A stretch of 6,703 nt of DNA from contig JBGVLO010000056.1 in assembly GCA_045124315.1 (NCBI GenBank), positions 1 through 6,703 of the forward strand, given 5' to 3'. Origin of the DNA: CAG-411 sp045124315. GTDB taxonomy: Bacteria > Bacillota > Clostridia > Lachnospirales > Lachnospiraceae. The notes under the pieces are model-generated. The model was not told the origin of the DNA, searched no databases, and worked only from the letters and a program-made list of their open reading frames with translations. The position numbers were made by a program, and so were the translations under genes. This document shows, piece after piece, positions 1-6,703 of the stretch. Every line of letters starts with the position of its first letter. Positions within the stretch are counted from its first letter, which is position 1.

Positions 1-2
1 GT

Positions 3-749
3 GGTTTCAAAAAAGTTCCTGATGCTTCTAAAATCACTCGTTTCAAACAAGATTTTGAAAATGATATTGAAAATGTTTTCCATAATCTTGTTGACATTAC
101 AGAACCAATCTGCAAGGCTATTGATTCTGAAAAAGCGGATACATTTCTTGGTGATGCTGCTTTTGATTCTATTTCCATTTACAAATATCTTTTGGAAGAT
201 ACCGGTTTCAAAAGAGCATATATTCCTTTGAAAAATAAACTTTCCATTCCTGATACTGACTACAAGACAGATGCCAATGGAATTCCTTGTTGTCCTAACG
301 ATCCGTCCCTTCCCATGAAAAGAGAAGGAAGTAAATCGCATCTTCGTTGTGGTGTACCAACGATGAAATTTGTCTGTCCAAAAATGAAATGGGTATGGGA
401 CAAAGAACGTAAGCGTTCTTACCGCAAATGTGAATGCGAAAATCCTTGTACAACCTCGTCCTGTGGACGAATGATTTATGTTTATCCAGAGCAAAATTTA
501 CGTGCTTATCCTGGCACCACGCGTGGTAATGAAGAATGGGATGCAACATACAAAATCCGTGTAAATGTTGAGAAGTCCATTAATCACATTAAAGACAGTT
601 TCTGCCTGGCAAATCGAAAAACACAAAACGCCAAAACATTGCATTCTGATTTGCATATTGCGGGAATTGCCCAGCTAATAACAGTTATACTAGCAGATAA
701 AATCCATCACCACGAATACATCCGAAGTCTGAAACCTTTAATTGCATAG
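3..749 (+). CDS. DDE transposase, C-terminal part (5' end outside window)
   Basis: The frame is open from the left edge and ends at TAG (747-749), giving about 248 residues with no start inside the window. It reads as the C-terminal half of an RNase H-fold (DDE) transposase. A GDAAFDS motif at about 150-170 probably carries the second catalytic Asp (codon 153-155), followed by a TGF...IPLKNK strand. A Cys-rich insertion comes next (CCPNDPSLP, then CP, CEC and C..SC spacings), and then a VNVEKSINHIKDSF helix whose Glu (codon 570-572) is the likely third catalytic residue. The first Asp would lie upstream. The pattern resembles IS1182/IS5-like elements of Clostridia, but I cannot fix the family. 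The frame is uninterrupted, so the visible part looks intact. A methionine at 192 is internal and not a credible start, because the conserved Asp motif lies before it. It converges on the minus-strand secreted-protein gene. Confidence 0.85.
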   Translation, partial: GFKKVPDASKITRFKQDFENDIENVFHNLVDITEPICKAIDSEKADTFLGDAAFDSISIYKYLLEDTGFKRAYIPLKNKLSIPDTDYKTDANGIPCCPNDPSLPMKREGSKSHLRCGVPTMKFVCPKMKWVWDKERKRSYRKCECENPCTTSSCGRMIYVYPEQNLRAYPGTTRGNEEWDATYKIRVNVEKSINHIKDSFCLANRKTQNAKTLHSDLHIAGIAQLITVILADKIHHHEYIRSLKPLIA

Positions 750-764
750 GACTCACCAGTTTAA

Positions 765-786
765 AAGCCGTTTTTTTGTATGGCTT
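765..786 (-). terminator. Weak hairpin just after the transposase
   Basis: AAGCC (765-769) pairs with GGCTT (782-786) around a 12-base loop containing seven T. Read on the minus strand the right arm runs into TTTTAAA, so it could be a weak terminator. It may equally be part of the insertion sequence's right end, since it starts only 16 bases after the transposase stop. The stem is just 5 bp, so the call is tentative. Confidence 0.25.
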
Positions 787-916
787 ATTAAAGTGCGCCT
801 AAAATTGAAGTAATTGTATCTTGCTGTAAATATTTGTAATTCATCCCATTTCCATGGTCGAGTCATCTCATTTTAGATGTTAGTTTCGCAATTACCTATT
901 TTCTTCAATAACCTTA

Positions 917-944
917 AAGGCAGATAACAAACGTCATCTGCCTT
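917..944 (-). terminator. Hairpin between convergent genes, probable terminator
   Basis: AAGGCAGAT (917-925) and ATCTGCCTT (936-944) form a perfect 9-bp stem with a 10-base loop. It lies 24 bases beyond the stop codon of the minus-strand secreted-protein gene, where a terminator is expected. The tail on the minus strand (TAAGGTTATTG) is only moderately T-rich, and the + strand tail (ATGTTTACC) is no better, so its strength is uncertain. It could stop transcription from both converging genes. Confidence 0.5.
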
Positions 945-968
945 ATGTTTACCGGAAAATATAGATTT

Positions 969-3900
969 TTATTTTACTGTTACAGAAACTGCTTTATACT
1001 TACCGTTTACAGCTAACACATAAATCTTACATTTACCTTTTCCAACTGCTTTTATCTTTCCTTTTGAACTTACTTTTGCCACATTCTCATCAGAAGAAAT
1101 ATAGCGAATTTCTTCTCCATGTGTGGAACTCTGTTTCTTGCCTTTCGACACTTTTATAGTTGCTGAAATCTTGCTGGTTTTTCCTACATTCAAAGTAATT
1201 TTTGCTTTTTTTACTGAAACTGCTTTTGCATTTCCATACTTCTTGTAGCTCTTTATCAAATGTATATCTTTAGATTTTGCAATATACACTTTCTTTCCAT
1301 CTACAAGCTTGTATGCCTTTACTCTGAATTTATAGTTCTTATTTGCTACTTTCTTACCCTTTACCTTGGTTATTGTACAGTTTGATTTTTTATTTGATTT
1401 CACTGTCTTTGTAAGCTTATAATCGTAATTTCCACAAGTAGTTGCGTAGACTTCATAACCTGTTGCTCCGTCTATTTTATTCCAGCTAATCTTGATGCTG
1501 TTTTTACTCTTTTTACTTACCTGCGGAAGAAGTACCTGCTTTACAGCATTTGTTACACTTGGTACTTCTGTTGGTGTTGCACTTGGTGCTTCTGTTGGTG
1601 TTGCACTTGGTGCTTCTGTTGGTGTTACACTTGGTGCTTCTGTTGGTGTTACACTTGGTGCTTCTGTAGGTGTTACACTTGGTACTTCTGTTGGTGTTGC
1701 TGTCGGCGCTTCTGTTGCCTTAACACTTTCTTCATAAACAAGCGCATATACTGAGAATGAATCTGTTTCAAAGCTGATTTCACCTGTTGTTGTATTCATA
1801 TTTGTATCAATTACTGTTACAACTCCATCATGTAATCTCATTACTTTGTAAGTTCTTTCCTTACCCTTTCCGGCTCTGAGACTTTCCGGCATCATAAACA
1901 TAATTAAAATCTTATCTGATGCTTTTGAAACATATTCTTTATTTCTTTTACCTACCTTTTTCCATAAAGAAACGTCCATATACATACCTAATTTATAGGT
2001 ATCCATTTTAGCTTCAATTTTTTCCTTATCTTCTTTTTTCACTGTTTCTGTAATATCTGTTACTTCAAGAATAATATCAAGGTCTTCACCGCTTACGATT
2101 TCTGCTCTTTCATCCTCTGTTAACGGAATATATTTCTGTGCATCCTCCGGATTATTGATTTTTGCACTGTTTGCATTTGTGTCCGGAGAAATAACTTCTA
2201 CCTTACCGCTTCCGGATGTTTCATCTGTTACAGGTGTTTCTTTTTCAACCTTCTGTCCACAGGTTTCACAAACACCATGCATTTTACCCTTAACTGTATC
2301 TGTTGCTTCTGTTTCAATATACCAGACGCATTTGTGTGCTTCTGTTTCTTTATAACCACAGCTACATTCTTTCCAGTGGTTATTTTCATCTTTTTGAAGT
2401 TCGCCCAGTTTATGTCCTACGCTGCTTCCTTCTGTATAATTACATCCTTTCCTCTTACACTTTGAAGGCTCTGTACATGTTGCTTCTGCCATGTCATGGC
2501 CAAGTCTGTCAATCTTTAAATCCTCTAATGTTGTAGTATTCTTTCCTTCTTCATCTGCAAAAATATCTTCACAACCTGCACATTTATAGTATGCTTCACA
2601 ACCATCCTTTGTACAGTTTGCTTCTGCTTTTGGTACCTGTGTCAGAGAATGTACATGTGACTTTGGATTAACTACAACTGTTGTATCTGCTGCGAAGTTG
2701 GTGATTTCACAATAATAGCCTTCATCTACTCCAAGATATATTACTTCCCCTATGGTTGCACCTTCTGCTACTACTGTAAATTCTTCACTTGCAAATACAC
2801 GTGCATATCCATCTATTGGCATTGATATTGTTTCACCATTTGTATATGTAGTTTCTACATTTCCACCTTCACTCTTGTATGTATAGAGTGATACATTTCC
2901 ATTTGGAAGATTTGTACTGTCCAGTGTAAGGTCGTATGTTTTTTCTCCTACAATTTCGAAGTATCTACCAATATCACTTAAATTAACTGTTTTATCTTCA
3001 TTTAATGTAATAACCTTTGCTGTTTCAGCATCAGCACCTGATTTAATTTCAGTTTCTTTATCAAGAATAACATATACTGCATTCGTTTCCATACAATGGT
3101 CAAATTCTTCATTTTCTTGACAACTGATAAGTCTACCAAATGAATTTTCGAAAGTCACATATGAATCATTATAGTAAGCTGTGAGAATGCAAAGTTCAGG
3201 ACTTGTAATCAAGAAATCCTTTACATTTTTAAAATTAATGGTTGTGCTTGAATGTATGCTACGCCAACCCAACGATAATTCCAACTTATCTATATTTAAA
3301 AAGGTAAGTGGCCCATATGCTAAATTAAGCGTTCCATTATCATTTTCTACAACACAAACCTTTTTTATATCCCTAAAGATAAGACTTGATTTTGGATCAT
3401 CCAGAACCATGTGTTGTGTTGTATAGGTATCATTTTTTCCATTACCTACTACTTCAAGCTGCCCCCAATGACGAAGTCTTTCAACATATACATCTCCATC
3501 AATTGTCATTACTACATTTCCGTATCCTAAAATAACCGCTTCACCTGATGAATCATCATTTTTTTCTATTGATACATCTCTAAATGTAACATTCCAATCA
3601 AACGCATAAAAAGCTCCATTGGTATCATAATCCCTTTCTCCGCCACAGATAAAAGTCCTTGGCGAAACTGAAGGGTCTGAATTTATAACTACGATTCTTA
3701 CTTCTTCATCATCCGGCAATTTATACCAATCAATTTCATCAAATGTATAGTACTTAGCAACACCATCACCATCAGTTAAATTATTCAGTGCTATTGCTAC
3801 CTTAACATTTTCTCCATCTTTATAGTCGATTATATATTCGTTCTTTTCTGTATCCATGCTGCCTTCTTTAAACTGTGGCTCTGTTACCGTAACAGGAACT

Positions 3901-5390
3901 TGAAGTACAGCGTCTGCTGCTGGATATCCATAATTATAAGCTTCTTTAAAACAGAAGGATACAATATAGTCTCCAGCTTCTAATGGTGCAACCGATGCAT
4001 TTTTAACAGAAGATAACTCCTGTGACCATTTTTTAATAACCTTTCCATACTTATCTGTAACTTGATGACAGAATTTTTTATCTGTGGCATTATTAATGTG
4101 TATTACACCCGGATGAGTAGCATCTATTGTAGGTGCCTCCTCTAAAGTTGGTGCTTTTACACCCTCTACAGTAACAGCAATCTTACATACAGCATTTTCC
4201 GATGGTTCACCATACCCATTAAAAGCATCCTTATAGCAGAATGACACATAGTATACCCCACTAGGCACTGCCTGAAGATATGCTCCCATACTCTGGGCAC
4301 TCACTGTTTTCCATCCCATTCCCATGTAAACATTTCCATATTGATCTTCAATTTTATACCAAAATTCTGTATCTTTATTATTATAAACACTTAATGCACC
4401 TGGACCACCACTTCCTACACTAGGACATTCCTCCGGTGTTGGAGCCTGTATTCCCTTTACTGTAATAGGCACCTCTTTTACTGATGCTTCAGGAACTATA
4501 TACTTATTTTGTCCGTATTCATCCTGTCCATCCGGTGTCATAGCCTCTACTTCACAGAAAGATACTATATAGTCTCCACCTGGTACAACATAAGAATGGT
4601 CAACATTATACAAATACTTCACAACACTCCAAGGATAGCATAAGGCCCCATCTTTACTTTCAATCTTAACACCAAGGTTCAATTCTGCATAATTTGGGTT
4701 TTTAATATTTATCCGCTCAGTTTTTGAAGACGTTACCTCAGGAACAGGGTCAGGTGGATCAATTGTGACAACCTCATTACCTGCCGGTTTTAACAAATTA
4801 TGAAATGTTGTTTCTCCCTCAACACTACCTTCCACTTTACCTGAAACATCGAATACTGCTACCTGATGAAACCAATACATTTCACCTCTACCCACAAGAT
4901 CCGGATCTTCAGAATTCAAATCATAATCATAAACCTGCATAATTATCAACATTCCGTAGTTCTCATCTGTCGGTATCTGACAGTTCTCTAAATCTATGAT
5001 TTCATCTGTATTCATACCAGGAAGTATTGTTACAACAGCTCCACCTAATTTCTGTTTTTCATCAATAAGGCTTTGAAAGAATTTTTTTCTCTCTTCAAAA
5101 TTTTCTTCATATTTCGAAGAAGCCACCGCGTGATTAGGATCGTAATAATATACCCACTTATAATTATCACTTTTCAATTCCGGCAACTTTGAACACTTAT
5201 AGTTTTCACCTTGTTTTTCAAGTGTTACATCAAATGTAGTTATCATAGTTTCAGCACGCTCTTCATCCGTAGGCCTCCCCTCTGCTGCATACACTTCCAC
5301 AGGTGCCATTCCCGTAAAAAGCGACGCTACCATAGCAATGGTAAGCACCAGGCTTAATACCCTTTCTTTGATTTTTCTCCTTTTCTTCAT
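969..5390 (-). CDS. Large modular secreted protein (1473 aa), Fn3-like and Big_2-like C-terminus
   Basis: A signal peptide is clear: basic MKKRRKIKER, a hydrophobic core to about residue 28, then a VYA|AE cleavage site near residue 35. Visible regions are: about 37-217, unrecognised; about 218-503, three related modules; about 504-910, beta-rich, with strand-like repeats but no recognised catalytic motif; about 912-1050, Cys/His-rich with CxxC and CxC pairs; about 1051-1225, a region ending SFSVYALVYEE; 1226-1280, seven 8-residue Thr/Pro/Glu repeats; about 1286-1375, an Fn3-like domain (ISWNKIDGATGYEVY); about 1389-1473, a Big_2-like domain (NVGKTSKISATI, ISSDENVAKVSSKGKIKAVGKG). There is no LPXTG motif, SLH domain or C-terminal membrane segment, so the protein is probably released or held non-covalently. 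The start is supported by an AAGGAG site 11 bases upstream. A role as adhesin or glycan/protein-binding surface protein is inferred from architecture only. The gene is intact and probably monocistronic, with hairpins on both sides. Confidence 0.9.
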   Translation of the reverse strand: MKKRRKIKERVLSLVLTIAMVASLFTGMAPVEVYAAEGRPTDEERAETMITTFDVTLEKQGENYKCSKLPELKSDNYKWVYYYDPNHAVASSKYEENFEERKKFFQSLIDEKQKLGGAVVTILPGMNTDEIIDLENCQIPTDENYGMLIIMQVYDYDLNSEDPDLVGRGEMYWFHQVAVFDVSGKVEGSVEGETTFHNLLKPAGNEVVTIDPPDPVPEVTSSKTERINIKNPNYAELNLGVKIESKDGALCYPWSVVKYLYNVDHSYVVPGGDYIVSFCEVEAMTPDGQDEYGQNKYIVPEASVKEVPITVKGIQAPTPEECPSVGSGGPGALSVYNNKDTEFWYKIEDQYGNVYMGMGWKTVSAQSMGAYLQAVPSGVYYVSFCYKDAFNGYGEPSENAVCKIAVTVEGVKAPTLEEAPTIDATHPGVIHINNATDKKFCHQVTDKYGKVIKKWSQELSSVKNASVAPLEAGDYIVSFCFKEAYNYGYPAADAVLQVPVTVTEPQFKEGSMDTEKNEYIIDYKDGENVKVAIALNNLTDGDGVAKYYTFDEIDWYKLPDDEEVRIVVINSDPSVSPRTFICGGERDYDTNGAFYAFDWNVTFRDVSIEKNDDSSGEAVILGYGNVVMTIDGDVYVERLRHWGQLEVVGNGKNDTYTTQHMVLDDPKSSLIFRDIKKVCVVENDNGTLNLAYGPLTFLNIDKLELSLGWRSIHSSTTINFKNVKDFLITSPELCILTAYYNDSYVTFENSFGRLISCQENEEFDHCMETNAVYVILDKETEIKSGADAETAKVITLNEDKTVNLSDIGRYFEIVGEKTYDLTLDSTNLPNGNVSLYTYKSEGGNVETTYTNGETISMPIDGYARVFASEEFTVVAEGATIGEVIYLGVDEGYYCEITNFAADTTVVVNPKSHVHSLTQVPKAEANCTKDGCEAYYKCAGCEDIFADEEGKNTTTLEDLKIDRLGHDMAEATCTEPSKCKRKGCNYTEGSSVGHKLGELQKDENNHWKECSCGYKETEAHKCVWYIETEATDTVKGKMHGVCETCGQKVEKETPVTDETSGSGKVEVISPDTNANSAKINNPEDAQKYIPLTEDERAEIVSGEDLDIILEVTDITETVKKEDKEKIEAKMDTYKLGMYMDVSLWKKVGKRNKEYVSKASDKILIMFMMPESLRAGKGKERTYKVMRLHDGVVTVIDTNMNTTTGEISFETDSFSVYALVYEESVKATEAPTATPTEVPSVTPTEAPSVTPTEAPSVTPTEAPSATPTEAPSATPTEVPSVTNAVKQVLLPQVSKKSKNSIKISWNKIDGATGYEVYATTCGNYDYKLTKTVKSNKKSNCTITKVKGKKVANKNYKFRVKAYKLVDGKKVYIAKSKDIHLIKSYKKYGNAKAVSVKKAKITLNVGKTSKISATIKVSKGKKQSSTHGEEIRYISSDENVAKVSSKGKIKAVGKGKCKIYVLAVNGKYKAVSVTVK
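1551..1715 (-). repeat. 24-bp tandem repeat encoding a Thr/Pro/Glu linker
   Basis: Seven near-identical units of 24 bases (the last cut one codon short) encode TEAPSVTP-type octapeptides (residues 1226-1280 of the large secreted protein). Variation is confined to Ala/Val and Ser/Thr swaps. A Pro/Thr-rich linker of this sort usually forms an extended, possibly O-glycosylated spacer that holds the C-terminal Fn3-like and Big_2-like domains away from the rest. Because the unit is a multiple of three, slippage would change spacer length without breaking the frame. Confidence 0.9.
2241..2657 (-). other. Cys/His-rich region within the large secreted protein
   Basis: Residues about 912-1050 start at HVHSL and contain repeated Cys and His pairs: CTKDGC, CAGC, CTEPSKCKRKGC, HWKECSCG, and HGVCETCG near the end, separated by GHDM/GHKL-type turns. 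The spacing suggests successive small zinc-ribbon-like or disulfide-stabilised units. Such stretches recur in secreted proteins of Lachnospiraceae-type bacteria, with no firmly known role. The shorter neighbouring secreted protein carries a related HVHCVCG motif near its N-terminus. Confidence 0.7.
3882..4739 (-). repeat. Three tandem ~95-residue modules in the large secreted protein
   Basis: At the protein level, residues about 218-315, 316-412 and 413-503 align with each other. Each ends with a shared core: GGDYIVSFCEVEA in the first, SGVYYVSFCYKDA in the second and AGDYIVSFCFKEA in the third. A variable loop follows, then a terminal strand (VPITVKG, IAVTVEG, VPVTVTE). Modules 2 and 3 also share an opening APT-EE and a W-K/Q-x-(V/L)S segment before the core. 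The pattern suggests beta-sandwich domains with one conserved Cys each. I do not recognise the family. The first module is the most divergent and its left boundary is approximate. Confidence 0.75.
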
Positions 5391-5401
5391 AAAGAATCAC
5401 A

Positions 5402-5407
5402 CTCCTT
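5402..5407 (-). promoter_or_regulatory. Ribosome binding site of the large secreted-protein gene
   Basis: CTCCTT on the + strand reads AAGGAG on the minus strand, 11 bases before the ATG at 5390. It fixes the start, and the signal peptide begins directly after it. Confidence 0.8.
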
Positions 5408-5456
5408 TTCCCTATCATTTGACTCTATGCATTTTTACATATTATCTGTTTATCAT

Positions 5457-5465
5457 TTTATACCA
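5457..5465 (-). promoter_or_regulatory. Candidate extended -10 promoter of the large secreted-protein gene
   Basis: Read on the minus strand this is TGGTATAAA, a TGn plus near-consensus -10 hexamer. It would start transcription near 5450 and give a leader of about 60 bases. No good -35 sits at 16-18 bases; TTGTAC lies further upstream at 22 bases. It sits between the preceding terminator and the ribosome binding site, the expected place for the gene's own promoter. Confidence 0.4.
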
Positions 5466-5493
5466 TCCTGTAATACAAAATGTGGTACAATAA

Positions 5494-5535
5494 AAGCCTG
5501 TTTGAGAAAATATTAATTTTTTCTCAAACAGGCTT
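5494..5535 (-). terminator. Strong rho-independent terminator
   Basis: AAGCCTGTTTGAGAAAA (5494-5510) and its exact complement (5519-5535) form a perfect 17-bp stem with an 8-base AT loop. On the minus strand it is followed by TTATTGT, the right arm itself ending in CTT. It lies between the short secreted-protein gene and the large one and should separate them into two transcription units. The + strand tail (CTTAACC) is less suitable, so minus-strand function is preferred. Confidence 0.85.
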
Positions 5536-5573
5536 CTTAACCTAACATTATCTGCTTATTTCTTAATTATGTA

Positions 5574-5654
5574 CTAACACTCCTCGCACTCATGTGCCGG
5601 GTGATTATGTAGTAGTTTATGTTCTTTGCCTTTTAACAATCCGTCATATAACAT
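5574..5654 (-). pseudogene. Short Cys/His-rich tail ORF (26 aa), possible gene remnant
   Basis: An ATG at 5654 overlaps the last codons of the truncated secreted-protein gene in another frame. It opens a 26-residue frame beginning MLYDG and ending HNHPAHECEEC before TAG. A GAGG lies only three bases before this ATG, too close for a good site, although translational coupling is conceivable. The Cys/His ending looks like the C-terminus of a real protein, so this may be a leftover tail joined to the secreted-protein gene by a deletion or frameshift. I do not recognise the family. It could also be a chance ORF. Confidence 0.3.
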
Positions 5655-6267
5655 TTTCCTCTATACTTCCACCGTACATTTTAAAATAGTCTCCATAGTA
5701 TCCTCCACCAGCATTTGCTACGTTGCCGGTGACAGTTCCGCCAAACATCTTAATCTGTGCACCATTTGTTGCCCTAATGCCTCCGCCTTGTTCGCCATTT
5801 CCACCGGTAATTTTCCCTGTTCCCTTACAATCTGACAAAACAAAGCCATCTTCCCCTGTCTTACATGCAATATTAATGACACTTCCTTTGTTTTCTGATT
5901 TGCAACTAATGGTATGACCATTCAAACAAAGTTTCACTTTCTTATCTTCATTCACCGCCGGTGTCCATGAGCTTCCAATCTCCACATCCTGTGTCAGATA
6001 ATAATTCCCATCTGCACTCGGAAGTTCATCTGCGTCTGTCCACGCTATCCATTCTACCTCTTCTTCCGTTGTGTGTTCTCCAATATCTTTGTGCGTTTCC
6101 CCGCACACACAATGTACATGTTCCTCTGTTAACTCCGTTGACTCTGTTGACTCTTCTGCTTTTACTTCTATCGGTGTTTCCACCATTGCAAAGGACGAAA
6201 CTCCCATAGCAGCAGACAGCAAAATACTCAACATTTTTTTTGTTAAATTCTTACTTCTTGTTTTCAT
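5644..6267 (-). CDS. Short secreted protein, likely truncated beta-helix surface protein (207 aa)
   Basis: The signal peptide is clear: MKTRSKNLTKK, a hydrophobic core to about residue 28, then cleavage near VKA|EE at residue 37. An acidic Ser/Thr/Glu stretch follows, with HVHCVCGETH at 50-59. From residue 73 the sequence has the layout of a parallel beta-helix surface protein: WTDADELPSADGNYYLTQDV, LCLNGHTI, then Gly-rich turns GNGEQGGGI, MFGGTVTGN, AGGGYYGDYFKMYGGSIEEN. Proteins of this type normally continue with many more GG(T/S)(V/I)xxN coils, but here the frame stops at TGA after two. I infer 3' truncation, so this may be a pseudogene, although the start is intact. An AAGGAG lies 9 bases before the ATG. 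A TATAAT at 6287-6292 is too close to that site to be a convincing promoter. A strong terminator follows about 110 bases downstream. Confidence 0.75.
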   Translation of the reverse strand: MKTRSKNLTKKMLSILLSAAMGVSSFAMVETPIEVKAEESTESTELTEEHVHCVCGETHKDIGEHTTEEEVEWIAWTDADELPSADGNYYLTQDVEIGSSWTPAVNEDKKVKLCLNGHTISCKSENKGSVINIACKTGEDGFVLSDCKGTGKITGGNGEQGGGIRATNGAQIKMFGGTVTGNVANAGGGYYGDYFKMYGGSIEENVI

Positions 6268-6276
6268 ACTTTTCCT

Positions 6277-6282
6277 CTCCTT
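6277..6282 (-). promoter_or_regulatory. Ribosome binding site of the short secreted-protein gene
   Basis: CTCCTT on the + strand reads AAGGAG on the minus strand, 9 bases before the ATG at 6267. It supports this start, with the signal peptide following immediately. Confidence 0.8.
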
Positions 6283-6334
6283 CCCTATTATATGTATACT
6301 TTAACAAGTGTACATTCTATTTTAACCCTTTTCA

Positions 6335-6405
6335 GGGGACAAAGCGGGGGGACAAAATAGGGGACAGTTATGATAATTTTTTGTTTTATCATAACTGTCC
6401 CCTAT
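6335..6405. repeat. Extragenic palindrome with GGGGACA repeats (REP-like)
   Basis: Three direct GGGGACA copies start at 6335, 6348 and 6360, spaced 13 and 12 bases apart. The third begins a perfect 20-bp inverted repeat (6357-6376 with 6386-6405) around a 9-base T-rich loop, so a TGTCCCC copy lies at 6396-6402. The high G content contrasts with the AT-rich surroundings. GGGGACA-headed hairpins resemble REP elements mobilised by IS200-like (RAYT) transposases, but no such gene is in the window. It lies 45 bases past the stop of the minus-strand regulator, so it could also act as that gene's terminator; the tail there is TTTTGTCC, only modestly T-rich. Confidence 0.7.
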
Positions 6406-6450
6406 CCATTTTTATTGTACCTATTCATAATCTATATTGTAATGCTACTT

Positions 6451-6703
6451 TTACTCTGCATCTGTAAAATCCCCGGAAGCGGCTTTGTTTTCCTTCTCCC
6501 AATACAATCTTGCCAACGTCACCTCTGCCCAGCTGTATTGCTTCATATACTCTCCCCGAAACCGGTTCAGTTCATCTGATGTGGCATTATCCTTTTCATA
6601 ATCATACAAATCACAGAAAAAAGCTTCCACATCCACGGAATAACTGTTTATGCCCCGTTTCAATATCTGTTCCGCTCCCACACGTTCTAAAACTGTCACC
6701 AGC
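6451..6703 (-). CDS. C-terminal end of a probable BTAD/SARP-type transcriptional regulator (5' end outside window)
   Basis: The frame is open to the right edge and ends at TAA (6451-6453), giving about 83 residues. The segment YSVDVEAFFCDLYDY, then ELNRFRGEYMKQYSWAEVTLARLYWEKE, matches in pattern the end of bacterial transcriptional activator (BTAD) domains. These are found in SARP-like or response-regulator proteins of Clostridia, where a conserved (Y)xGEYMxxYSWAE motif occurs. An N-terminal DNA-binding and perhaps receiver domain would be expected outside the window. A GTG at 6699 is internal in this reading and not a likely start. The gene is on the same strand as the two secreted-protein genes, but the palindrome after it argues against read-through as one operon. 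Confidence 0.65.
   Translation of the reverse strand, partial: LVTVLERVGAEQILKRGINSYSVDVEAFFCDLYDYEKDNATSDELNRFRGEYMKQYSWAEVTLARLYWEKENKAASGDFTDAE

Noticed and set aside
1..231. 76-residue hydrophobic + strand ORF at the left edge
   Set aside because: It overlaps the transposase in another frame. The transposase frame carries recognisable conserved motifs, and this one reads as Leu/Ile-rich shadow.
1492..1737. 81-residue + strand ORF with VGVALGAS-type repeats
   Set aside because: It is the antisense reading of the 24-bp Thr/Pro/Glu repeat; its periodicity is fully explained by the minus-strand gene, and it has no independent support.
5391..5643. Possible riboswitch or small RNA in the region between the two secreted-protein genes
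   Set aside because: Apart from the 17-bp terminator, a candidate -10 and the 26-residue tail ORF, I see no multi-stem conserved structure; the leader of the large gene is only about 60 bases.
6287..6292. Perfect TATAAT (minus strand) upstream of the short secreted-protein gene
   Set aside because: Transcription from it would begin within or next to the ribosome binding site, and no -35 sits at the right distance, so it was not listed as a promoter.
5961..6304. Two + strand ORFs opposite the short secreted-protein gene
   Set aside because: They are antisense to the signal peptide and acidic region of the minus-strand gene, which has a good ribosome binding site and a recognisable signal peptide.
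6357..6405. CRISPR repeat or phage attachment site
   Set aside because: There is only one palindrome, with no repeat-spacer pattern, and no integrase or tRNA gene is present in the window.

Overview
The window looks like chromosomal DNA from an AT-rich Firmicute, most likely a gut Clostridia/Lachnospiraceae-type bacterium. This rests on strong AAGGAG ribosome binding sites and on secreted proteins with Lys-rich signal peptides. It also rests on Cys/His 'HxH...CxxC' modules, a Thr/Pro/Glu linker, an Fn3-like domain and a C-terminal Big_2-like domain, and on a regulator tail of the BTAD type common in that group. No species is claimed.

Layout. At the left edge, on the + strand, is the C-terminal part of a DDE transposase (3-749), cut by the window start. 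It converges on a minus-strand block, with a short intergenic stretch carrying one clear hairpin (917-944) and a weaker one between them. The minus strand then reads, from right to left: the C-terminal end of a probable BTAD/SARP-type regulator (6451-6703, cut by the window end); an extragenic palindrome with GGGGACA repeats (6335-6405); a short secreted protein that looks like the front end of a truncated beta-helix surface protein (5644-6267); a very strong terminator (5494-5535); and a 1473-residue modular secreted protein (969-5390) with its own ribosome binding site and a candidate extended -10 promoter.

Functionally this is a surface/secreted-protein locus beside mobile DNA. The large protein has no enzyme motif I can recognise. 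Its architecture is an unknown N-terminal part, three related modules of about 95 residues, a beta-rich region, a Cys/His-rich region, a conserved region before a Thr/Pro linker, then Fn3-like and Big_2-like domains. That fits an adhesin or substrate-binding extracellular protein, but this is inference. The regulator upstream could control it, but the intervening palindrome and terminator argue for separate transcription units. I found no tRNA, rRNA, CRISPR array, riboswitch or defence system, and no convincing evidence of a new multi-gene system. The points most worth checking are the three-module repeat in the large protein, the truncated neighbour with its odd Cys/His tail, and the GGGGACA palindrome.
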